Positions 22,958 to 37,287 of a stretch of DNA of 64,000 nt are shown in pieces. Each line of letters opens with the position of its first letter. Position 1 is the first letter of the stretch. Source of the stretch: Bugula neritina (Eukaryota; Bryozoa; Gymnolaemata; Cheilostomatida; Bugulidae); contig OZ037766.1 in the NCBI GenBank assembly GCA_964035545.1, forward strand, positions 13,195,222 through 13,259,221. Reading direction: 5' to 3'. The notes beneath the pieces were generated by a model that worked only from the letters and a program-made list of their open reading frames with translations, searched no databases and was not told the DNA's origin. The position numbers and the translations under genes are program-made.

Positions 22958-24861
22958 GGAATCTACAACAAAATATATAAGTTGTGTAGTATTTAAAATT
23001 AAATTAGTGGTTTGCAGAAACTAGGCTAGCTAAGAAGGTTCCAGGTCAATTAAGACTAACAGTAACACTAGCTAAAAATCTCTTGAAATAATTGTAGGGT
23101 CATCATTTTAAATGTTGGCCATCAAATAGCTGTACATGCTTTGATAAAATTTAAAGTTGTGTAATAGTTGAGTTAGTTTGAGTTTACTGTAATCATTTTG
23201 TTTTATTTATTTCTCAATTACAAATACAAGAGCTGTTGGCTATGATTAGATTAATCAATAGAATTTTCTCAGTGTTGAAAAAAATAGTATAAAGTGACAG
23301 AGAACTGCAATTCAATCTAGAGTCAGTCATTTTATATAGGGCTATCGTATCAGTATAATTATCTTTATAAACTGATCATGAACCAAAGAAAAATATTGCT
23401 ACTTGAACATTTGTTATACCTAGCATAAACCTGAAAAAAAAAATATACGTTTTTTGCATTTGTAAATTTTGTAAACTTACCTCTAATTTTAGTATTTTGG
23501 TATTTAACTATAAAGCAAACAGTTAGCTTGGCAGCTGTAATATAACCATTAAAATTTGTTGAGAGTATAGTTAGTATTTGCATAATAAATTTTATCATAA
23601 ATTAGTCAGCTCTGATATGTATCTTTTACATCACGGGCTCCGTAGTCTGAATTCACGCCCAGCACTGATCATCTAGTCTCAAAACTTAATATAGGTAACA
23701 GCAGCTATTTAAGGCCTATATTTATTTGTAAACTGCTAAGCTGAATTATTAACAATACTTAAGTACAAGTTTAGAGCAATTAGAATTAGTGAATTTGGTC
23801 TGAAGCTAGAAGTTCAAAGTAAATTGTTGGAAATAGAGAGTTACAGAGTAATTTAAGTTTGTAAGGAAATATCAATCTCTTTGATCTCTTAAGCCGAAGA
23901 GTCAACATTATATAAATAAAAATATCTATCCAGAGTAAGTGTTGCACAAATGAGTAAGCTTACGATTTGCTGCAGTGGCAACTTCAGTCCCAAACTCTGA
24001 AACTCTTTTTCTAACTGTGAAAGGTAACTGCAATTTGTATCCATGGAATTGAAAAATTTCATGCCTTCCATGTTGTGAGATTGTTTTGGAAGCACTAATT
24101 CAGTGCAACTCAAAGCCCAACCTCTTGGTCAGAGTTTCTGCTGTTCACTAAAGTTTACACCAGTAAATCTCTACTCTATTGCTGTTATGTAATAACCTTT
24201 GTTTTGCTCTTCCACTGCCTGGTGGACTTGTTTCTTGTCTTTGCCTGCCTTTGCCTTACCTTGCATTTTCTTACCTGCTTATAGCTCTGTTATGCAACAC
24301 TTTTTGTTAGATGTTTTGTAAGTACATTCACTTACTAGCTCTATTACGTAACCTTTTCTATTGTTCTACTACATAATTTGCTTAAGTTATTTAGGCCTTT
24401 GAAATGGTCCACCAAATCTACCATTGACTATGCAGTGACTTGTGCCATAGCTAATCTTAAAATCCTTGTTTAAAACATATTTGTTTGTTAGACTTTGGCA
24501 TGTTCCCCTAATCCTTCTTTTCACACATTGTAATTTATCCCATTTTCTAATTAGTTGTTAGTTTGGCATGCTTGGCATTATGATACTAGAAAAAGGTCAT
24601 ACCCAGGCAGGAAAACTATTTAAATCATTCATAGGTTAAATGCTAATGTATTTTTTATTTGCATATCTGGCCAGCAACATTATTAAAATAGGATATAGTG
24701 AAATCAATAGTTAGAAGTGTCACAGCTTTATTACACCAAAGAAACTATATGGGCAAAAATACAATGTTGAATACAGAAAAAGAGTTAGAGGTGATTGAAA
24801 CCCTTGGCAAACAAAGCTGAACAACACTAATGAATTTGGCATTATAAAAAGCTTTATTATT
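22958..24861. other. Unique spacer between the inverted arms
   Basis: About 1.9 kb without inverted counterpart. I see no gene. It is AT-rich, with a T/C-rich stretch around 24150-24330 made of short CTGCCT/TTGCC runs. Loop size of the inverted repeat is set by this segment. Confidence 0.65.
24853..24858 (-). terminator. Poly(A) signal of Ser/Glu-rich gene
   Basis: AATAAA on the minus strand 22 bases after the tandem stop codons (TAATGA) of the intact Ser/Glu-rich gene. Confidence 0.5.
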
Positions 24862-24879
24862 AGATAGATGCCTGTTTCA

Positions 24880-25897
24880 TTAATCGGTGCTGGTGCCAGA
24901 CGAGGATTTAGTTGAATCTTCCGAATCGCTGCTTCTACCAGTACTGCTTGATCTGCTGTTGGCATCTTCAACTGAAATGCTTTCTCCAGATGTTTCTCCT
25001 AACTCAGAAGATTCTGGACAGGAAACAGATTCCATTTCACTGCTCTCTGTTACTTCATCGGTGTCCTTGGCAGTATCAGTTTCCTCTGAATCGGTATCTG
25101 AACTTTCTTTGACTGGAGAATTCTTGCAGGTTTTGCCTTCAGTAGAGGTAGAGCTGAGATTGTTTTCTTCAGCTTTTTTTTCTCCAGAGCTAGGGCTGGG
25201 ACAGACAGTGGTTCCTTCCTCAGTAGAACTCTCAACTGAGCATTCAGACATTTTATCACTGATGGAACTGCTTTCATTACCCTGCAAATAATTAGCACAG
25301 TAATCAACATAAATTTGTGAACAAAACAAATGTGGTTTTAATTTGTTTTTTTTTAGTGTAGTGATGTAGTGTATTTAATTATAAATATAGGACATATAAT
25401 GAGTTGGTAACAATGCAAAAGTATAATAATGCATATACCTGACTATCGTCACCAGCTTCTTTTAAACCTTTTGTGTCTTCCACTGGTAAAAAGGCAGCAG
25501 CACCACTCTCAGCTGCGGCAGCACCACTCTCAGCTGCGGCAGCACCACTCTCAGCTGCGGCAGCACCACTCTCAGCTGCGGCAGCACCACTCTCAGCTGC
25601 GGCAGCACCACTCTCAGCTGCGGCAGCACCACTCTCAGCTGCGGCAGCACCACTCTCAGCTGCGGCAGCACCACTCTCAGCTGCGGCAGCACCACTCTCA
25701 GCTGCGGCAGCACCACTCTCAGCTGCGGCAGCACCACTCTCAGCTGCGGCAGCACCACTCTCAGCTGCGGCAGCACCACTCTCAGCTGCGGCAGCACCAC
25801 TCTCAGCTGCGGCAGCACCACTCTCAGCTGCGGCAGCACCACTCTCAGCCTCAGCAGGATCTTCAATTTTAGCCTTTTTTATTTCTATGTCTGACAT
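24880..25897 (-). CDS. Ser/Glu-rich low-complexity protein, intact right-arm copy
   Basis: Two exons, 25897-25439 and 25281-24880, GT-AG, phase 0, giving 286 residues. The ATG at 25897 starts MSDIEIKKAKIEDPAE; an acceptor (TTTTTCAG) just upstream at ~25923 shows the 5' UTR is spliced. Residues ~18-136 are 17 tandem copies of a seven-residue unit (ESGAAAA). The C-terminal ~130 residues are acidic and rich in Ser, Glu, Asp and Thr (SDTDSEETDTAKDTDE), ending in a Ser-rich tail. No known domain, signal peptide or membrane segment is seen. It is probably an intrinsically disordered, phosphorylatable protein; function unknown. Confidence 0.7.
25495..25851 (-). repeat. 21-bp coding minisatellite, 17 copies
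   Basis: Seventeen head-to-tail copies of a 21-bp unit, phased to the exon and encoding ESGAAAA. Copies are essentially identical in DNA, so the array expanded recently or is kept uniform. The left-arm copy has no array. Confidence 0.95.
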
Positions 25898-26289
25898 TTT
25901 AAATTGAGTTTCAATTTTTCTCTGAAAAATATGATGCGGATTTTTTAACATTTGATTCAAAAGATGCTAAAATATTTTTTTACATGCTTAAGTAGTTTTT
26001 AAAAGCTAGCAATTTAGCTTTTAGCTGTATTTTATAATAAAAATTAGCTTTTCTGTACTTCACACAATAGATAATTACGCATAATTATCCAGACTTTTCG
26101 CTTCACCATTAAACACCAAAACTTATACTGTCTGTAGGTTAATGTGCATATCTATATTCATATTTTACTTTCTGAGATCATCAAACTAATCAGAAACCTA
26201 TTATCATTTTTCTTAAAATATTCCTTTGAAAATTATACTTTTTTAATCTTGCTGTCAAACTTTTTCTCATCTATCTCCGCTTTGTCCTG

Positions 26290-26385
26290 TGCGGGTAGCG
26301 GACACCAATATATTATATTGTACTAAAATAAACAAATAGCGTTTCACTGGGAAACGTCTATCTAGAATGGCACCTGTAACTTTCA
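26290..26385. repeat. Dispersed short repeat, copy 1
   Basis: Shares ~80 bp with 29165-29280: a TATATTGTAC lead, AAAATAAA, then AATAGCGTTT.ACTGGGAA.CGTC and TATCT.G.ATG.CACCT. It is absent from the mirror position in the left arm, so it was inserted into the right arm after duplication or lost on the left. Family unknown. Confidence 0.6.
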
Positions 26386-29164
26386 CCTCACTCCCACATA
26401 TAGGGCCTGTTTTATCAGTTTTAGTCTTCAGTTACCACCATCAATAACAGTTATCACATTTTTAGCATCACCTGCTGTCAATATTAAGACAGCAAACTTA
26501 CATTCTTAGCTTGTTCAGAGGTTTTATTGTGCTTTTATGCTTCTACAACAGCCGTTTTTTCTATCATGAATACATGTTTCAAGTGTAAGTCCTGAAAAGT
26601 TGATGCTACTAGGACAGCTGCTTGTTGTCTAGAAAAGTTAAATCCCAAAAGCTTAGAGCTGCCTAAGCTAGCTACCAGATCTTCTTAATTAGAATAAGAA
26701 AGCAGATAAACCAGACTTTTAACTTGGAAATCAAGAATGTGCCCACATCGACATTTCAAAAGCCACTTGATCTGAAATGGAGTGATGAGAGTACACAGAG
26801 AGAAGTATTAGTGCATCTGATGCACTAAAGTTGTTCATAAAGCAGTTTATTGTCCACATAGAATGCAAAGCACCTTTAATAATTGTTAAACCTACAATTA
26901 TTTTGATCAAATTGGAAATTCATCAGATTAGTGTAAGCTGAGCAATGTTCAATTGTAGCTCCAACACTACTTAGTTGTTCAGTGGACACTAATTTTGACA
27001 TTGTAAGTTTGAACATTATGTGTTCACCATCGCTAGAGCTGAATCTAGCTAAACAACGTGGTAATTATGAGAAATGGAAGTGAAATTAATGCTACAACTA
27101 AATATTTTGCTAGAATTAATAGCTTTGCCCAGTTTGTTTGCCTGGTGAGTAGTTATTAGAAAAGCTTGCTTGTTGACTTAGCATACATTAAAAGAATACA
27201 CAGACAGTGCACAGTACATTAGCACATCATATATTATAATGGTAAACTGATAATAGGAAAAGAAAAAAATAGCAAATAAAGACCAAAAAATTAAAAAAAG
27301 ACTGTCTATACCAAGTAAAATGGGTTCATAGTTTTACTGGAAAGTCAAATGAAGTGACAATAACTCCAAAGTAGCTGATTAGCCTAAGCTGGTGTTGGCC
27401 TGATGACAAGAATTAGTTTGGTAAGAGAGCACAGGCTGCCGTTTCTACACAGCATGATCTCTACAGGAAAAATCATAGTATAGGAAGCTGTCCGCTATTG
27501 AGATAAAACTGCAATAGTCAATATTTAGATTCCTACACAATAATCAGAAATTTAGGTGAAAATCAATCAATAAACTGCTACACACACACAGAAGATGAGT
27601 GCTAGGATTAAATACTGATTTGTTTTTTCATAAAAAGGCAGTCATTATTTTCATTATGTGTTCTTATGGACAAAGCTATAATTCTAGACGTCTTGCATTC
27701 CTAGAAGCCTAATATTTCCTAATTGTTTTGAAATATTCTTATAAACTTGTGAAAAGTTAAAAGCCAAGAGAGATTTGTAGTTTATAGAAAAGCGCAAATA
27801 GCATATAAATCTCAGCTTTGGTACTTCTAGTCTAGCTTTGCTTAGGTATATGAATTTTTCAAAATTAATGTAAACTAAATGTTTTAGGATTTCATAGTTT
27901 GTCCTCATATCTTATTCCTATAATCATAGGAGTATTTGCATTATATATTATACAGAATTTATGCATTCTTTTATTTCCTGAAACCTCTTATAGAACTTAA
28001 AATTTATTAATAATTTAAATCTGTTTGATTGCTCAGTAGGATAACACATCTCTGAAATATTTTCTCTGTGTTTTGGCGCCTGAAAGGTACTGACTCAACA
28101 GTCAATTTGGCAGCTACCAACTCTTTTACATTGGACTGGTATAGTAATCAGCATATCTAATTTGCATTCCAAAAACTGAAACATCTTTCCATAATCTAAG
28201 TTTGTTCTCAGAACTTATAAAGGTAGCCCTTTACATTTAGCAGATATATAAGAATTTTAGGATATGTGTTTTGACACCTGTACCATGTTTTCAAGTGATG
28301 AGGAATGTCACTGTATCAAATATACTGTATCTGATTAGTTAGATTGCTGATTGGGCTATATTTATATTCTTGTAATGATATGTTGTGTTGGCTTGAATTG
28401 GTGTTCATTCTAACATATCCTCTGTCTTTGGTGTTTCGGGCTCAGTTTAGTTGGGGAATTTGATATCCATTTAAATTGGTTGAAATGGAATGAAACTGTG
28501 CCCTCTTCATTATGTCTATAAGCAACAAAACATTGTTATTCGCAATCTTGCAGACACTTCCTAAGCAATTCTGTGGTTAAAATATTGATTAATTAATAAT
28601 ACTTGTGGATGTATGATCTCCACTGTCTGCTATTAGTTTAGCAATCATATTTCTTATTTCACATGTTTAATAGAAAGGTGAATAACCTCAAAAGGTTCAA
28701 ACAAATTCTCAGCACATGAAACTAATGCAAAAATATTATAGTTATTATGTTTATTTTAGCTGTTGAGTTATCATATAAATTATCTGATTTACCAACAATT
28801 AATTTCAGCCAAGTAAACCAATTACATGTAGTAACATATCTATATAAATGTTGCATTGATTACTAAATAGCTATAGCTTGTAATAGTTATAATAGCTAAT
28901 ATAAATTATCTGGAATAATATTCCAATTTGCATAGATATGTGTATGGAAAAAAGCAGTAATACATTAATAATAGATAAGATCTTTAACAAATACTTATTA
29001 ACAAAATATCTTTTAAAACATCAAGAAGTATAGAAAATGCAAAATTAATAAGTCAATGCAGATCAAAGGAATTTATTTATGTGCTAAATAACAAGCAATT
29101 GATCCAAGTTTATTTAAATATACATATATTTCAATAATATTCAAATAAATTGCACATAGAATAT

Positions 29165-29280
29165 ATATTGTACCAAAATAAATAAATAGCGTTTAACTGG
29201 GAAGCGTCCATGTGGGAAGCGTCTAAGTAGAAAATTTAGCCTAGCGTTTAACTGGGAAGCGTTTATCTGGGATGACACCT
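29165..29280. repeat. Dispersed short repeat, copy 2
   Basis: Same family as 26290-26385 in the same orientation, with an internal partial duplication of the GGGAAGCGT block (three copies). Possibly the end of a small non-autonomous transposon; no terminal inverted repeat was identified. Confidence 0.6.
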
Positions 29281-32200
29281 TTTATTTTATTACTACCATT
29301 ATTAGTACCAGTAGTAAAAAAAGAATTATAAAAGTAGTGAGAATAGATGTTTAGCACCAGAAATAGTGGTTTTCTCTTTACTAGTTTTACTAGCCGTTTA
29401 TCATAGGTACTTTCTTCTATCAAACACTAGCCAAGAGCTTGAAATCATTTAGGCTGTAAAATTTATTTGACTAATATGATACAACTAATTATAATAAAAG
29501 TTACATGACATTTACTGAAGCAAACACCTTTTAGTTGCTTATATGTTGACACCATATTATTGTGACAACAATTATTGTGTCAATAATGGCTCTATGTTCA
29601 TGACAGCAGACATTGTTTGCCTTTGTTAATAGATGTTGAACTGCACACCTATAGCTGTACATGCATGTGCAATAGCACACGATAAGCATAGTATTAAAAT
29701 AGCAGGAATAGCGAGCTACAAACACAATTATTTAAATACTTTGCATAAAGTGTATCCTTCAATACATATTTACAAAGTATATTTAATATACTGCATTATA
29801 TGCGTGTGCTGATATATAAAGCTAGTAGCTTTCTTCTTTCTTTTTTCAAAATGTTTTATAGGGAAAGTTTCAATTAATTTCATTTAAAAACAAATTTCGT
29901 TTAACAATCAACATTGCAGCAGATGCTTTTGTTTTGTCCGACTAACACACATTTTTGGATGCAGAAGTCAGCCATTCCAACAGCAATACGTACTTCAATG
30001 TTAAAATATAATTGATATTAACTATTTTTAAAAGCTTTTTTTGAATAACATCTGACAAACATGCTCAGTACCATCAGACTTGGAGTGATAAATTTTTCTA
30101 ATTGTTTTGCAAAAATTTTGTTGTCTTTCCTTATTAATGTTTGGATCAAAGATTAAAAAGTGAGAAAAAATGTGTTCTGTCTTCCATAACAGACCTGATT
30201 CACTGTTGATTTCATTTTAATGTTTTTCGTACAATATAGGGTCCTTTTTAGGTTAATTTCACCTTGATTCAGCATTTTCTATTACGATATCTAGATATGT
30301 TATATATAGAGTGAACTTTGATTCACCTAGAAGTATAGACTAAAGATCTAAGCATTGTTTGTAGGTCTACCATATTTATTTTAATTCTGGTGGTCAATTT
30401 TCCTTTCATTCACCACAAAAGCAGTTTTATAGTCTAATTCAAAGATAAAACATTACTGAATATACTACTACATTATGTATTGACAAATTTATTGTCTAAT
30501 AATAGCTCAGTTTTTCATAAATCTCAATATGACAAATTAATGCATTTCATATTGTTTGATCAGCTTCAAAGAGCATTTCATATATCTTTCTTTTTATTCT
30601 GAACTGAAACTCTGGTGGTAATACATTAAACACAAAAACAACCAAAATATCTCAATAAAAACCTGTTTGGTAGTTGTAGACAAAGTGCAATTAGGGTAAT
30701 CGAAGTCAACATTCTTTTATCAGTCAATTTGACATTTCGATTAAAATGATGAGTTACCTTGTTTGTGCTAAAAAGATTTCATAACTCACCTTTACAAAAC
30801 ATTTTTTTCTATAAAATAACAGTTCTGTGGTTTTCTTACCCAAATAAGTTTTGCCCATTCCTATTCTATTAACCTATCTAATTAAAATAGCTCAATCATC
30901 TGCATGCCCTTGAAGTAGACACTCAGTTCTAGACCATGGGTGTTTTTATGGTAAATTTTGTTATAGTTGTCATTTAGAAAATTTAACTTTGCTCTGCAGC
31001 TTCAACCTTTTCCATCCGAATATAATCTTGGTGTAAGCTTAGGGTTTTAGTTGTAATTATACTCACTGAAAGTTAAGGTACAGGGAAACAATAAAGTGTA
31101 AGAGACCTATAATAATAGGCTAACGTGAAGGTCAAAGTTGAAGCAAACCAATATCATGGCCCAACTATATCCATCCATATTCCAAGAGATAACAGAGTCG
31201 TAACAGACAATACAATGAAGAAGTTTCTGTTCAAACTATTTCATGTCAAGTTATATGCAAGTTGTTCCTAATGTGACATCATCACAACATTTGATGACTC
31301 TGTTAGAGTTACCAATGGCTACATTCTGGTCTAGCTACAAACTACTAACTTACTGGTCTGTTAAAGAAGCTCCATCGGGAAATACTTGTCTAGCTATAAA
31401 CCATCTCATTTGCAACTTCACAAGTACAAGAACGGTCCAATTTAGATTTCCATAACCTATTAATAAAACTCATTTATGTTTTTGGTGCAAAAATTTAGTT
31501 TTATTAAAATCTTAGCCATGTTGCTTATATAAATGACACTTGTTAATTATTATAATGGTTGTGTTTTCATTAAGAGCTGGGTGTCAACTGCTCAAATATT
31601 TCTAATTTAAGTTCCTACATATTTGAGTTGCTAAAAACTGGCATTGTCTTTATATTCAATTAAACTATCTGCTATCTCAAGACAAGAGTTTCTTATGAAT
31701 TTATTAACAATTACCTCAAAACTAGTCTAGATACAAAAATATTTTGCATAGATTATTTAAATCAGTCAACAATGTATAGAAGCTTGGGCTCCTTATAAGC
31801 ATAACCTGTCAAAAAGTATTTTTCACTACTTGAAGTTTGACAAATCACCATGACAAAATTTCAAGATTTTGCCTCACGACATGCTTTTACAAAATATTTT
31901 ATTTTAGTTGATGGGTTTACTGTAACCCATATAGCCCATGAATTATACCTATGCACTATGCATTGAATGTGGGAGGTGAGTTTGTGCTCCCCATATGTGA
32001 ATTATAGACTATGTTAAGAGCACAACTAACCTAGCTTCTCTGAAGTTGTCTCATAATGATAAAAGTATGATTAATGTTCATATTTTAATAAAATTAATTT
32101 TTATTACTGCAAACCTGTTACTTTAATGGAATTTAAATAAATAGTTGAGCAGTAGATCCTATCTCAAACTCACTAGATATCACAGACTAAGTATATAACT

Positions 32201-35200
32201 TTTCATACCCAGGTCACTTTTCAATGTGGAATTTTAGTTGTATAATATTCCAATTATAACTTTGACATGTGCTAGGTGAATGGTAGATGTCAGTAACACT
32301 TGCTACCTGGACAAATTAACCTCTGCCTCTACATTTTAGTATATCACACAAAATAGCATGCCTAGCCAGCTCAAAAACTAACACCCAGCAGTTAGATCTA
32401 AACCTGGACTGTGTGTAATACTACATGTAAACTTGTGCATTGCACTTCACCCATTAGTATGCAATGTCATATTGTACCAACTGTCAATACTCAACCACAT
32501 GCCTGTGGTAATTATTTACACCCTAGAATGTTATTTTTTAATTATACTAATCTTTATACTCTCTAACAGTAATTTGGCAAGTTTTCTGTTATCTTGGTTT
32601 GAATCATAGAAATTTTGTCCAGGTAAAGGAAATATCTAAAACTTCAAGAACTGACAATAGTTAATGTCATATCACTAACTAAAGAGTATGAATTAGAAAA
32701 CATTTAGCACAGCTACTTTAAATTGGCTAGAAAATTACTTTCTACGTAATAAAAAGCTACACAATTTAGTGTTTAGTTAACACCTAACTCAAGTATTCAG
32801 AAGTATTACAGTAATCATTCACTTGTTGTCTAGGCTGCCTGTTGACCTCGGAATTAGCTGACACAAAAATAAGAAACCCAAACTATCAGTTACTGCTAGA
32901 AAAATTAACTTTCTTGCTATGCTATAAGACAGCACAATAAAGCATTTAAGCCTCAATTTTGCAACTGATTATCTACCGATTTTGGTCTGAGAGCTAATAT
33001 GTGTGGAAGAGAAGTGAGTTTTCCTTTCAATTGGCATAAAAGACACAAATTTCTACAAAATTAAAAAAAAACTTGAAAAAGAAATTTATTATTGATAGCT
33101 ATATTTCAACAAAGCATGAGTTTAAAATGGCTGAAAAGTTCTGTTTACTGCAAATGAGTTTTTAGAAAAGCTAGCAACTTATTGGGCCTTATATCAAATT
33201 AATGGGAGTCAAGTAAAACAAATAGAAAATATGATTTGCTCTAAAGTTAATTAACTCAAATTTGCCAAAACCAGATGGCTAGCAAATATCTTTTACCAAA
33301 AATTTATCAAAAACATACTATTATATCAGAAATATAACTGTATACTGATGCAATCATCAATTTAAACTAATTCAGTTAATGTCCCCCAACTGAGAGTGTA
33401 CAATACGAAGTATTACATTTGCTGAAGGTTTTAATAATCAAACTGATAGACAAAGGATCAGACAGGCTTTAATGTACAAAACCATGCTGTGGATATTAAA
33501 AGGATTATTGAAAAGAAAAACTCTGACAAAGAATGTAATGTTTTTGTTCACAAGGACTATACTGAACCGGTACATATTATTGTGACATGTTTTACTAAAT
33601 GGCAAGCTCTTTTTGTAACCATATTTTATTTGATTGATAAACAGCTTGTGTTAGCATTTAAACTCTTTATTCTACATATTGATGTATATTTAGTGTTAGC
33701 TATTAGCATGAATATTTGTAAATTAGGTAACCATGTTGATAAATGAGAGTTATTTGGGAAAAACTTATAATTAGACCATTGCAAGTGTAGATAGAGTATA
33801 TAGGTGTGATGAGTCGAATAGATTTGAGATACTTTAAAGAGAAGTAATTAGGCTGAAGACTTTCTTTTCAAGGCACTAACTAATTATTTCAAGTGCTTAA
33901 TTAACATAATGAAATTAGTATCATCAGCTGTAATTATAAGTACTTTTAGTTATCAGTTTAGCCAAAGTGAACTCCTTATCAGTTATCACCTAACTATTAT
34001 TACTTCAACCCATTGTAGATTAGGTTTTTCTACTGTGCAACTGCAGCTCAAATATGCATAAAACATTGGCATATGATTTCCAGTTTATAGCACATATAAG
34101 TATGACTGATCTGTGAATTGTGATACCTTGGTTAGTTTGGTTGACTACAAAGTGCAAATATATTAACATACAACCTCAGATTATGTTTGAGCCTAGAATA
34201 ATAATCTATATACAGATGTTGAAGTCTACCTGAAATCTCTGCCATATAGTTTATTACAGACAGATTTGTTTTAAGAGGTCAACAACTAAAGTCATGGTGA
34301 ACATTTTAAAGACAAACTCTGGTCTGCTGAATTATTAACTATAATTATTATTATTTTCTTTTCAACCATAAGTTGTATACTCAATATTGCTAACCTTTAA
34401 CATGTAGCAGTGGCAGGTCAAGGTTTTGCACCTTTGCAAGAATATATCTGCAATGTTTAGATAATCCTTCAACATAAAGGTGATAGGTCTATATTGATTT
34501 ATTTTTAATAAGTTTTGAAGAATCTTGATCACACTTTGAAAAAAAAAGCTTACAAGTTATGATTTATGACTTCAAACAACTTCATTCAGGTCAATGCAAT
34601 ACCTTTACCGTTTAATCAACAAATAGTTTTTCTTAGTATAAACATTTTCAAATCAATACAATATATAACTCACTTGTACCATGTGCTTTGTTATTACAAG
34701 TAGTGTAGACTAGCTTATAACACTGCAACAATTCATTTATTATAATTTCAGTTTATAAAAAATTAAAAGCTCAAGTAGTGTAATAGTGACAATACCTCTT
34801 GATTGACATTGTAGAATTTTTTAAAAGTTTACCGATAATCTGCTAATCTATTTTGGGAAATTATCCAATCACAATGCACTTCCAAGTATATATGATTATC
34901 ACTACGTTTCGATGCTTTGGATTATGCAACTGGAGTTTTCATTTGATGCATGGGGACAGTTTCATCGAATGAAATCGCAACCACAAACTCATCCGTACGG
35001 TTCATTCGAAAGGAAATGCCGTTTGCATTATAATATACATGTATATGGGAACAGCTCAGGGAGTGCTCAGCTCTTTAGACTAATTTTTGATAGCAAACTT
35101 TAAGTAAACAACTATACATTTGATAATTAGGCAATTGTATTGTGCTGATAAAATTTTGGAGACAATTCTAAAGTTTTTGACTAAACACGATGTATTTGCA

Positions 35201-37145
35201 TCAAAATTAAGTTAATAATACAACTTGTTGAGTGCAGGTAGATTCTTTATAGTTTGCAATTAACTTTAAAAGAGAATTGTTTAAAATACAGACTAGGAGT
35301 TTCACTCATTGATGGTATAATTGCATAGACAATTTAACATTTATATATTTGGATATTGACAATAAATTATATTTATGACAAATTTATGCTTGACATAATT
35401 ATTTTGCTTTAGTGATTGTAAAGAATATTAGTTTACAACCCCAGCTCACATCAAAGTGTAACCTGTCAGCTCTGTAAAAAACTCAATAGGTTTTCATAAC
35501 AGAGGTTCGAAAACCTACTGAATGTATTTTATAAGCTTTTTATTTGCAGCCTTCGAAAAACCTATAATATGCAAAAACATATTATATATCAATAATATAT
35601 TTCTTTGTTTGATACTTGATTGAAAGTTCAGTACAGCTTTTGCTACCTTTTTTCTCTGATAAGGATTATGTTTTTTCACCTTTTTTTCACCCTCCAAAGA
35701 GACTTTAGAAAGTCTACTGGTTAACCATTATTCTTAATTACAGATGTAGTCTGAAAAAACATGGCTCTCATACTGTCTAATAGGTAAATTCCACTTCAAG
35801 TTGGAAGACGTGGCAAAGTCGTATAAACCACCAGCTACTTGAGTAAATGGTAACTAAAGGCTAGCATAAGGTAACTTTTACTGCAGCTCTGTGGTTGGTT
35901 GGTGAGTAACTGAGGGTTAGAGAACTGACTGAAAGTTCGGCTTATGGTCACTCCATGTGTGGTTTACTTGAATTGTTACAATAATCTATCTTATATACGG
36001 TGTTGGTGGTAGGTTGGGACTGTTGCGTGATACTTCTCCTGTTTGATGTTTTAGCCAATGCTAGCCAATCTCTAACCAAATATTACTTTACAAGGCACAA
36101 AAGTATCAAACTGCCCTAGTTTTATACAAGTTGAGCAAGATTTCATGTGAAAATACAAAATTTTATTGCAACATCATATTTACTTTGGCGTCATCATTCA
36201 ATAATCGGCAACCATTTTTTATACTTTGAGACATTGCAATGTTATTGACCTTTGAGTCAATGAGCTTAGACCTCCAGAGTTGATTTGATAGCTTCCCATT
36301 AATATTCTTACAATCTATAAATTGACGCCACCATGAAGGTGTTTCTGATAAATGGTGCTAAACTAGCTGTTGTATGTAACAATTAATTCTGTTGTCATGG
36401 TAATTTGAAACTTTATAATTAGAAAGTAAAAAATTTAACTTTTTTAATTTTAATTTAGTTAATCAGGTTTAGTTTAAAAATAATTTGCACTTGCAGCAGG
36501 TTGATCTATACACCCTTTAGTGGTAGTTAGAGAGAAATTCTGTCTGTATAATAAAGTCTTGGTGGTAAAGCTTTTAATATTCTGCTTGACAAAACAAACC
36601 AAACATTCAAGGTTAAAAAATTATAAGACCTATATTGAGCTTATACATATTTTACATTGTATAGAATAAGTGTAATCATGTTTAAATTACGAATGAAAAA
36701 AATATCACTTATTTTGTTAAGTTGATCAATTAAAACTACAGCCTTATTTACATTTATGTGAAAATATACGGTAGTTGCATGTATACAGTAAATCATTGTA
36801 TCTAAGTAAGTTGTTTTACTGTTATAACTTGTATCATGATACGAGTGTAATACTAGTATGTTCATATTATATAACGTGCTGTTAGTTGGTCTTAGTCTTC
36901 TATTTCTACTTATATGTATGTCTGTAAGGGACAGACATGCATGCAACTCTATATTATGTCTGAACTTAAAATCTGCACCAGAAATGTGGAGAAATATTGT
37001 CTGACATTTTATAGCTATTGCTAAAAGTATGTTATATATGCAATGAAGTATAAGAAAAGTTTAAAGTATGCATTACTATATTACTGTAATTAGCCAATCC
37101 AGTAATATTACTTTGCAAAGATCTTATTGGACAATTATAAAGATA

Positions 37146-37287
37146 TATAAATACTGTGCACAGGTTCCACCTATCACATGCTCAATGCTATCAGCTGTTG
37201 AAAGGTTTCTCTAATTCTGGACTGGAAGTTTCTATATTATATCTGTTGAGGTATATCTCCATCACTCTGTCACAGCAGGTCACACAG
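37146..37287 (+). promoter_or_regulatory. TATA promoter and 5' untranslated exon of FOXRED2-like copy 2
   Basis: TATAAATA at 37146-37153, an estimated start near 37176, and an untranslated exon ending at 37287 (CACACAG|GTATGATT) that splices to 38088. Same organisation as copy 1. Confidence 0.55.

Larger units (their letters stand above)
26000..37140. other. Gene-poor stretch of right arm
   Basis: Mirror of the left-arm gene desert. No gene I can support. Features seen: a dispersed repeat at ~26290-26380 and ~29165-29280; extra sequence at ~34450-35480 with a slightly GC-richer block at 34860-35100 that begins with a CCAATCA motif; and the conserved tract at 36640-36868. Confidence 0.5.

Noticed and set aside
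25429-25907. Several long overlapping frames on both strands across the 21-bp repeat
   Set aside because: A 21-bp unit has a length divisible by three, so every frame without a stop in one unit stays open through all. Only the minus-strand frame with splice sites and a non-repeat continuation is supported.
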